A stretch of DNA of 12,226 nt from DAOUCP01 sp034432155 (GTDB lineage: Bacteria; Chloroflexota; Anaerolineae; Epilineales; Epilineaceae), in assembly GCA_034432155.1 (NCBI GenBank), contig DAOUCP010000130.1:1-12226 (forward strand). The letters are read 5' to 3'. Of this stretch, positions 7,701 to 12,226 are shown piece after piece. A model generated the notes under the pieces. The model did no database searches, was not told the DNA's origin, and saw nothing but the letters and a program-made list of their open reading frames with translations. The position numbers and the translations under genes were made by a program. The stretch's first letter is position 1, and each line of letters begins with the position of its first letter.

Positions 7701-8116
7701 CCGCGGAGGAGCTGGACATCGATCTGGGGTCGGGGGTGGCCCGCTTTGGTTACGCCATCACGGCGCTCGACAGCGATGGTGACTACGACCTCGTGAACGG
7801 TCGGCCGGCGCAGGACGCGGTACCAGGCGATCTGGCCTTGGCGTCGGCTCTGACCTACGACCAGGGTCGCCAAGCCTGTTTGGCGCCCATGATCGACGTC
7901 GACATTCCGGCCGGCGGTGAGGCGGCGGTGGACCTGAGCGCGCTGTGTTACGCACCGGCCGATGGTAGCGCTGTGCCGCTGCAGCTTCTGGCCCAGTTGC
8001 CGTACAACATGCCCGGTGCCGCCCAGCTCGAGATGCGTAGCGGTCAGCTAGCGCGCGTCGGGCCGACGCCTGGGCCCAAAGGTACCGTCTACCTACCGTG
8101 GGGAGTACGCCCATGA
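4781..8116 (+). CDS. Secreted subtilisin-family (S8) serine protease with PA domain
   Basis: Exported endopeptidase of 1111 aa, larger than a basic subtilisin because of added domains. Signal peptide at about 1-27 (hydrophobic core, then ADA before VPRA). An I9-like propeptide region at about 52-150 includes the NGFLVHATPEQIQAMARIPG element. Catalytic residues are Asp182 (VAVLDTGVDYTH), His260 (SRGHGTFMAAVIAG) and Ser587 (LDSGTSIAAAHTSG), with oxyanion Asn367 (AAGNESD). A protease-associated domain at about 440-530 (GKVALIERGQCPFTEK, AQAAGATAAVVF) is inserted before the Ser motif. The remaining C-terminal half is beta-rich, with acidic loops DVNEDGEYD (901-909) and DSDGDYD (997-1003) that look calcium-binding. 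The protein ends with Gly-Pro-Thr-Pro-Gly-Pro and VYLPWGVRP. A strong Shine-Dalgarno sets the ATG start. The stop overlaps the next start as ATGA. Substrate unknown. Confidence 0.95.
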   Translation: MSKARLSRFLAAGAVALTLLAPMAADAVPRAWVEPALQLHPTEQRHSVAHGRRSVIVRLGPALVDIQAPDGRSAMAMAQALPGQTLRTLERALMARQRPVANQIAATGATVVDSYQALVNGFLVHATPEQIQAMARIPGVVSISQAPLVTPALADSVPHIGAPRVWNELRSRGSGSLVAVLDTGVDYTHATFGGPGRPDDHTRNNEDLVESGTFPTEQVVGGYDFAGKRYSPSFLCGQLPNQDCHSEPRPDDDPLDSRGHGTFMAAVIAGKGSTNVAPGVAPGAGIVALKIFGNPQNSPVVSDLLASALEWVAKNNARLDVPGWPTERVDVVNLSLSGTWLNGTVEAERLVRAASDAGLVVVVAAGNESDHPYSVDAVGSASRALAVASSYGANEGGLVLQADWSGASGAGNVSSLAMDSWIEGQPRATALGGFSGPLAWMGMACNDSPVQQSVQGKVALIERGQCPFTEKLTNAQAAGATAAVVFSMPGRGADHMAGNATLGIPAVMTPRWIGLRLVELLTGGSEVQVRVVIPATDVLADTLGYLSGRGPARLTGLLKPQLTAPGEIIHSAWPGLGQGGRLDSGTSIAAAHTSGVMALLAERSRKQGLRLEALDLAALAMNYAAPNVRIERQDVGRLAPVARQGAGRIDAYRSAVGTTIARSQEGIADLGFGMVHVGQQPVSLQRSFLVRNLAATTRRYGLSAQLADPADEAGGGIRLAVEPAEVAVAPAQSVAASLRLTVDPAGLRPWPLVGREAIIEPDRMTDVEVDGVVRIVELGDDGQPKPGGDALGVPFLALPQRHSCVQAVTTQPFALAGIEDRVEHRWRNGCREPGMARLYSLIATDPVDPALPGALDIVAVGFRYEPMDPGNPESDTRMEWLIATREPRRTPRGIQFRVHIDVNEDGEYDFVVFNNYGPDLTLYMQDVDYPRGRWVTAHAPVYAETGEPDYWNTEGAIFFQPYDLDETASRLFATAEELDIDLGSGVARFGYAITALDSDGDYDLVNGRPAQDAVPGDLALASALTYDQGRQACLAPMIDVDIPAGGEAAVDLSALCYAPADGSAVPLQLLAQLPYNMPGAAQLEMRSGQLARVGPTPGPKGTVYLPWGVRP
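8099..8104 (+). promoter_or_regulatory. Shine-Dalgarno embedded in the protease tail codons
   Basis: GGGGAG lies within the last Trp-Gly-Val codons of the S8 protease, 8 nt before ATG 8113. With the ATGA stop/start overlap it indicates translational coupling and decides the start of the beta-helix gene. Confidence 0.7.
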
Positions 8117-9780
8117 TGGACCACCGAGAACGGCCCCGTTGGGGCAACGCCTGCTGGCCTGTGCTGGCCAGCGTTTTCGGCGTGCTCGTGCTGACGGCTG
8201 ACCGGCCCGTAGTGGCCGGGCCTGCCCAGGCGCGCGCCTACTATGTGAATACCACGAGCGATCTGCCCCTCGACCCGCAGCACTGCCTGCCCGGTCGCGT
8301 GTGCCCCTTTCGCCGGGCCGTTCTGAATGCCATGGCCCTGCGGGCCGCGGTCCGGGTGTGCTTCGAGGGGGCTTGTCCGCCCGGGCAGTTGCCGCTGCGC
8401 ACCGACGATCCGAACTACGATCCAGTAACCAGGCGCTGGACGCTGCGATTCAATTCGAAGCTTCAGCCACTGATCATCGATGGCGACGGCTTGGACGTCG
8501 ATCTGGCGACGAATGTGCCGGGTTGGAAGGGGCCCAAGGACAATGTGATTACCCTTTCCAGCGGCATCACGCTCACCAACCACATGCTGGCCATCGAGGG
8601 CAGCGGCAACAAGCTAGCCGGGTTCAACATCCAGGGCAATTTCCAGGACGCCGCGATTCTCATTCGCCATGGCGCCCGCAACAACCAGATCGGCCCCGGC
8701 ATGGCCTTCCACGGTTTCCCTGAGGGCAGGGCCATTCGCATTCTCGATGCTGGCACCAGCGGCAACCGTGTGGTCGGCAGTTGGTGTGGCTTCCGCGTCA
8801 ACGCCCAGGGGGAGATCGAGGTGGACGGTCTGGTCGATGACTGCATCCAGATCGTGGAAGGCGCGAGCGACAATGTGATTGGAGGGCCGAACGAGGGCGA
8901 CGGCAATGTGCTCTCAGCCAGCCAGCTGGGGTTCGGTGTGGCGCTCTACGATGCGGCGACACGCAACAACACCATCCAGAACAACTTCTTGGGCACCGAT
9001 CCTTCCGGCACGCACGCCGTCGGCAACTCCGGTGGCATCGGCATCTTCGGCCAGGCCACCAACACCAAGATCGTCGGCAATGTGATCTCTGGCAACCGCA
9101 ATTCTGGTGTGCTCGCCACCGATGCTTCGACGCGGTTTGGACGCACCATGAGCCTGGTGGAGGGCAACTGGATCGGCGTCGACCGTTCGGGCCAGATTCG
9201 GGTGCCCAACGGCAGCTATGGTATTGAGATCCGTGGCCTGTCGAAGGATGTGACCGTCGCGCACAACGTGATCATGTACAACGGCGCTGGCGGTATCCTG
9301 GTGTGTGACGAGCAGACGAGGAACAACAAGCTGACCGAGAACGTCGTCACCGCCAATGGCGGCACCGGCATCGACGTCTGCTCCGGAGCCAACGGCGGCG
9401 TTCGGCCTCCCGAGATCGCATACGTGGATCTGGCCTGCGTTCGCGGGAAGGCGTGTCCCGGTTGCCGCATCGAGGTCTTCTCCGACCCGGCGTCGCAGGC
9501 CGCTTACTTCGAAGGCGCCGTGACCGCGGCCGCGGATGGCAGCTTCGCTTTCCAGCCGTCGAGCGGCGCCTTTCGGTACCGCAACGTGACCACCACGGCG
9601 ACGGATGGCGAGAGCACCTCCGGTCTGTCGCCGGTAAAGGTGATTCCGCGCCCAACGCTCACGCCGACACCGCGACCCGGACGGACGGCGACGCCAACGC
9701 CGTTGCTGACGCGGACGCCGGCACCGCAGTTTTCGATCTACCTGCCGAGCCTGGCCAACGGCGTGGCTCAGGGAAGTTGA
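8113..9780 (+). CDS. Secreted right-handed beta-helix protein with CSLREA-like N-terminus
   Basis: Exported protein of 555 aa; molecular function not known. Signal peptide at about 1-42 (hydrophobic 15-29, AQARA before YYVN). The mature N-terminus, YYVNTTSDLPLD..CPFRRAVLNAM (43-74), resembles the CSLREA domain (VNST.D, then C-S-L-R-E-A-I..A), with the core altered to CPFRRAV. Residues about 145-430 contain parallel beta-helix (PbH1) turns such as NVIGGPNEGDGNVLS, NNTIQNNFLGTD, NTKIVGNVISGN and NKLTENVVTANGGTGI. A beta-sandwich follows (CPGCRIEVFSDP to TTTATDGESTSG), then a TPTP linker and IYLPSLANGVAQGS at the end. I chose ATG 8113 because GGGGAG (8099-8104) lies 8 nt upstream and the codon overlaps the protease stop in ATGA; an in-frame GTG at 8098 lacks that support. 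Beta-helices often bind or cleave polysaccharide, but no catalytic motif is evident. Confidence 0.88.
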   Translation: MMDHRERPRWGNACWPVLASVFGVLVLTADRPVVAGPAQARAYYVNTTSDLPLDPQHCLPGRVCPFRRAVLNAMALRAAVRVCFEGACPPGQLPLRTDDPNYDPVTRRWTLRFNSKLQPLIIDGDGLDVDLATNVPGWKGPKDNVITLSSGITLTNHMLAIEGSGNKLAGFNIQGNFQDAAILIRHGARNNQIGPGMAFHGFPEGRAIRILDAGTSGNRVVGSWCGFRVNAQGEIEVDGLVDDCIQIVEGASDNVIGGPNEGDGNVLSASQLGFGVALYDAATRNNTIQNNFLGTDPSGTHAVGNSGGIGIFGQATNTKIVGNVISGNRNSGVLATDASTRFGRTMSLVEGNWIGVDRSGQIRVPNGSYGIEIRGLSKDVTVAHNVIMYNGAGGILVCDEQTRNNKLTENVVTANGGTGIDVCSGANGGVRPPEIAYVDLACVRGKACPGCRIEVFSDPASQAAYFEGAVTAAADGSFAFQPSSGAFRYRNVTTTATDGESTSGLSPVKVIPRPTLTPTPRPGRTATPTPLLTRTPAPQFSIYLPSLANGVAQGS

Positions 9781-9946
9781 CGCGACAGGGGTTGGCCCCA
9801 CTGCCGCGTCCGTCCTATCGCCGGTGCTCCTCGCAGCGTTCAGTGGAGTGGGTTCAGCCAGCCCCGGGCTGAGGTGGGCCGTCGTTTCCAGGCCGAGACG
9901 CGCGGCGCTGGCCGCTAGCCTGTGCGATTGTCGGCCGACGAAGCGC

Positions 9947-9975
9947 TTGTCCGTAGCTCTGGGCGGGACTACAAT
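9947..9975 (+). promoter_or_regulatory. Sigma70-type promoter for the vWA gene
   Basis: TTGTCC (9947-9952), a 17-nt spacer and TACAAT (9970-9975) match the consensus at 4/6 and 5/6. The predicted transcript starts near 9982 and gives a leader of about 28 nt with AAAGGGG (9997-10003) 6 nt before ATG 10010. This makes the vWA gene a separate transcription unit from the protease/beta-helix pair. The 9781-9946 spacer holds short GC-rich inverted repeats (AGCCCCGGGCT near 9862; GCGGC/GCCGC near 9903) but no T-tract, so no clear terminator. Confidence 0.65.
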
Positions 9976-10009
9976 CGCACCACTGCTCTCGAAGGGAAAG
10001 GGGCAACCG

Positions 10010-12157
10010 ATGCAGGTGCGCCGACTCCAACTCACGTTTGTCGTCTCTCTCGCAGCCACCAGTCTTTTGACAACGGGCTTGCTGGCCTTGGCCAGCGGTG
10101 CACCGGGGCAGCACTCGGTGGCCGCCATACCGGCGCGCGAGTGCAGCGCCGGGGCGGTCGTGTCGGCGGAACCGGGGGTGGTGTACTTGGGTGCCGAGAC
10201 GCTGGTAACCAGCATCATCACGGGCACGTGCTACCCCTACGACACGCCGATCGACATCACCATCCTGGTGGATCAGTCCAACTCGATGACGAAAGGCGAG
10301 CCAGGTGGCGGCCAGAATGACACGCCGGGCGCGACACCGGGATCGCAGCCCACGCAGGGCAACATCGATGTCACAGCTCCGGCGCCCATTGTGCCACCAC
10401 CCGGAACCAAGCCGCCACCGCGACCCACCGAGGACCCTGGCCCGGCGCCGACGCTGCTGGCGGGCTTGGCCCCGGGCGCCGGGGGACCCGCGGGCCCGGA
10501 TCAGGTCGTCCTGACGCCGACCCTGCCGCCGCGGCAGACACCGGGCCCCTCACCGACGGAGGGCACCACCCATCCGCCAGGAGAGTCACCCACTCCCAGC
10601 GGAAACATCGATCAGCCGACGGCATCGAGCATCCGTCGCGATGTAACCGAGCCGCCCGGGGACGAAGACCTCATCCGGGTCGTCCAGGAAGCCATTCGCG
10701 AGTTTCTCGACGAGATGGAGGGGGATATCAAGGGTGGCCGCTACCGCGTCGGCATCGTGGCCTTCAACGATCGGGCGATCGAGCTTGTGCCGTTGACCGA
10801 CGATGTCACCCGGTTGCGCTCCCGCCTGTCCCGTCTACGGGGACAGGGGAACACCCGTGTCGACCTGGGGCTGTCGGCGGCCACCCGGCAGTTGGTCGGC
10901 GTCGGCATTCGCGGTCGGCAGGATCTGGATCACAAGAAACTCGTGATCCTGTTCTCGGATGGTAAGTTCGACCGAAGGACCACGGCCCGCCTGCGCACCC
11001 GCGAGGAGATCGACATTGTGACAGTGGCCGTCGGGCGCACCGCTGATCGAGCAGCCATGCGCCAGCTGGCCTCGAGTCCCCAGTACGCCCTGGAGGTGCG
11101 GGACCAGAAGGGGCTGGTGACCCTCGTCCGGACGTTCAAGCCCAACCAGCGCGCCGTGACGATGCCCGAAATGACGGTCGAGGACATCGTGGCAGTGAAC
11201 ATGGCGCTGGTTGCTGACTCGATGGTGCCACCGGTGAGTCGGGCGCCGGATGCGCGAACGATGCAGTGGGACTTCGCGCCGCCCAGCTTCCCGATCACCA
11301 TCACCTACCGCGTGCGGCCCCAGGAGCCCGGCGTTCACGTGGTGAGCGAGAAGGCGCACGCCACCTGGAAAGACTCGCTGGGCCGTACGGGCGACCTGCC
11401 GTTCCCGCCGGTCGAGGTGGAGGTTCTGGCCTTGCCGACGCCAACTGCCACCACCGTCCCCAGCGCGACGCCCACCGTGGAGGCCCCGCCCACGGCCACC
11501 CTGATTCCGACACCGGAGCCCGGTGAGCTGTATCTGCCGCGGCTGTACAAGGATCCGGAGCCGGTGCCGACGAAGAAGTGCGTGCCTGCGGAGCAGACGG
11601 TAGACGTGGTCTTGGCCATCGACATTTCGACGAGCATGAATGAGCCGGCTCCAGGGGGCAGGAGCAAGCTTCAGTGGGCCATCGACGCCGCCACGGAGTT
11701 CGTGACCAAGATGAAGGACCAGGATCAAGTGGCGGTGGTGGGCTTTGCCTCGTCGGCCACGTTGGCCTCGCCGCTGACCAATGACAAGGCGCGCGTAGTG
11801 AGCGCCCTGCAGAGTCTGGTGGGCTCTGCGGTCCAGGGAACTCGGATTGACCTCGGCCTGAGTTACGCCCGGGACGAACTGCAGAGCATCCGCCACCAGG
11901 CTGGCCACACCAGCGCCGTGGTGCTGGTGACCGACGGCTTGCAGACGGGTGGTGGCGGCAACGATGCGGTCCGGGCCGAGGCAGCGCAGTTGCGTGCGGC
12001 CAGCATCACGTTGGTGACCATCGGCATCGGTGACGATGTGGACAGCGCGCTCCTGCGGGAGATCGCCACCAAGCCCGAGTACTACTATCCGGCGCCGACG
12101 GCCGATCAGCTCCTGGACATCTACCGCGAGATCGCTCAGTACATCGCCTGTCCGTAA
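10010..12157 (+). CDS. Secreted protein with two von Willebrand factor A domains, the first interrupted
   Basis: Exported protein of 715 aa with two metal-dependent adhesion-type domains. Signal peptide at about 1-31 (MQVRRLQ, then a hydrophobic run ending LALASGAP). The first vWA starts near 82 with DQSNS (88-92), is interrupted by a Pro/Thr/Gly-rich stretch (94-217), and resumes with EDLIRVVQEAIREFLDEM, Thr282 (GNTRVDLGL) and Asp317 (LFSDGKF). A beta-sandwich-like region follows at about 385-475, then a TPTAT/PTATLIPTPEPG linker, LYLPRLY, and a second vWA at about 530-712 with DISTS (538-542), Thr611 (GTRIDLGL) and Asp642 (LVTDGLQTG). Both domains keep all MIDAS residues, so both should bind Mg or a similar divalent ion. 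I chose ATG 10010 over an in-frame start at 9824 because of its Shine-Dalgarno and signal peptide, and because the promoter lies between the two. Binding partner unknown. Confidence 0.9.
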   Translation: MQVRRLQLTFVVSLAATSLLTTGLLALASGAPGQHSVAAIPARECSAGAVVSAEPGVVYLGAETLVTSIITGTCYPYDTPIDITILVDQSNSMTKGEPGGGQNDTPGATPGSQPTQGNIDVTAPAPIVPPPGTKPPPRPTEDPGPAPTLLAGLAPGAGGPAGPDQVVLTPTLPPRQTPGPSPTEGTTHPPGESPTPSGNIDQPTASSIRRDVTEPPGDEDLIRVVQEAIREFLDEMEGDIKGGRYRVGIVAFNDRAIELVPLTDDVTRLRSRLSRLRGQGNTRVDLGLSAATRQLVGVGIRGRQDLDHKKLVILFSDGKFDRRTTARLRTREEIDIVTVAVGRTADRAAMRQLASSPQYALEVRDQKGLVTLVRTFKPNQRAVTMPEMTVEDIVAVNMALVADSMVPPVSRAPDARTMQWDFAPPSFPITITYRVRPQEPGVHVVSEKAHATWKDSLGRTGDLPFPPVEVEVLALPTPTATTVPSATPTVEAPPTATLIPTPEPGELYLPRLYKDPEPVPTKKCVPAEQTVDVVLAIDISTSMNEPAPGGRSKLQWAIDAATEFVTKMKDQDQVAVVGFASSATLASPLTNDKARVVSALQSLVGSAVQGTRIDLGLSYARDELQSIRHQAGHTSAVVLVTDGLQTGGGGNDAVRAEAAQLRAASITLVTIGIGDDVDSALLREIATKPEYYYPAPTADQLLDIYREIAQYIACP
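10289..10660 (+). other. Low-complexity Pro/Thr/Gly insertion inside the first vWA domain
   Basis: About 124 codons, nearly all Pro, Thr, Gly, Ala, Ser and Asp, with irregular TPG, PTP and PPG units. They lie between the DxSxS metal motif and the helix that normally follows it within a few residues. The frame is uninterrupted and coding continues normally on both sides. It is probably an extended, disordered or glycosylated loop protruding next to the metal site. Confidence 0.8.
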
Positions 12158-12161
12158 GCCA

Positions 12162-12185
12162 GACGCTGTTGCGCTCGAGAGCGTC
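12162..12185 (+). terminator. Possible weak terminator hairpin after the vWA gene
   Basis: GACGCT (12162-12167) and AGCGTC (12180-12185) form a perfect 6-bp inverted repeat with a 12-nt loop, 5 nt after the stop codon. An alternative inner CGCTC/GAGCG pairing exists. There is no T-tract, so intrinsic termination is uncertain. Confidence 0.25.
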
Positions 12186-12226
12186 CGTGCGGCAGCACGA
12201 ACGGGCAAGCACGACGGGGGGCCCCC

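Noticed and set aside
9736..9777. LPSLA in the beta-helix tail considered as an LPXTG-type sortase signal
   Set aside because: There is no Thr-Gly, no following transmembrane helix and no basic tail; the protein ends about 10 residues later.
9824..10009. Upstream in-frame extension of the vWA gene by 62 codons
   Set aside because: It would place about 60 non-hydrophobic residues before a clear signal peptide and cross a good promoter. ATG 10010 has a proper Shine-Dalgarno.
8914..10227. 437-codon minus-strand frame across the beta-helix gene end and the start of the vWA gene
   Set aside because: It has no recognisable motif, crosses two well-supported genes and the vWA promoter, and has antisense-type composition.
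10835..12208. 457-codon minus-strand frame opposite the vWA gene
   Set aside because: The plus strand has two full MIDAS motifs. The antisense product is His/Arg/Gly-rich with no domain.
12216..12226. GGGGGGCCCCC palindrome at the right edge
   Set aside because: It touches the window end, so its context is unknown, and it is too short to assign a role.

Overview
This is a GC-rich window from a bacterium. I infer the Chloroflexota or a close relative. The three large secreted proteins carry Pro-Thr-Pro linkers and [V/I/L]-Tyr-Leu-Pro segments, which I know as common in Chloroflexota exoproteins. The wall-type DUF348/G5/3D protein also fits a lineage without a typical Gram-negative envelope. 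There is no rRNA in the window, so this placement stays an inference.

Left part (1-4780), core genes: the 3' part of lipA (lipoyl synthase, cut by the window edge) is followed 9 nt later by tsaD (tRNA t6A synthesis). Converging on tsaD, with a 17-bp tail-to-tail overlap, is rsmA/ksgA (16S rRNA dimethyltransferase) on the minus strand. Upstream of rsmA and overlapping it by 16 bp is a membrane-anchored YabE-like protein with four DUF348 repeats, a G5 domain and a 3D domain. The bacterial SRP 4.5S RNA lies upstream of that gene and overlaps its reading frame. It has its own strong promoter, and the reading frame stays open straight through it, which makes the YabE start hard to place. The yabE-ksgA pairing recalls Bacillus subtilis yabE-rnmV-ksgA, but rnmV is absent here.

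Right part (4781-12157), an exoprotein block read rightward: a secreted subtilisin-family (S8) protease with a PA insert; a right-handed beta-helix protein with a CSLREA-like N-terminus, coupled to the protease by an ATGA stop/start overlap; then, from its own sigma70-type promoter, a secreted protein with two von Willebrand factor A domains. The first vWA domain is split by about 124 Pro/Thr/Gly-rich residues placed directly after its DxSxS metal-binding motif. All three proteins share a Pro-Thr linker followed by [V/I/L]YLP. In the first two this sits at the extreme C-terminus. In the third it sits between the two vWA domains.

Most interesting: the shared YLP segment as a possible surface-attachment or processing signal, the interrupted vWA domain, and the SRP RNA lying inside an open reading frame. 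I saw no tRNA, rRNA, CRISPR array, insertion sequence or prophage. No stretch longer than 300 bases lacks a gene; the longest gene-poor stretch (about 4499-4780) holds the SRP RNA and two divergent promoters.
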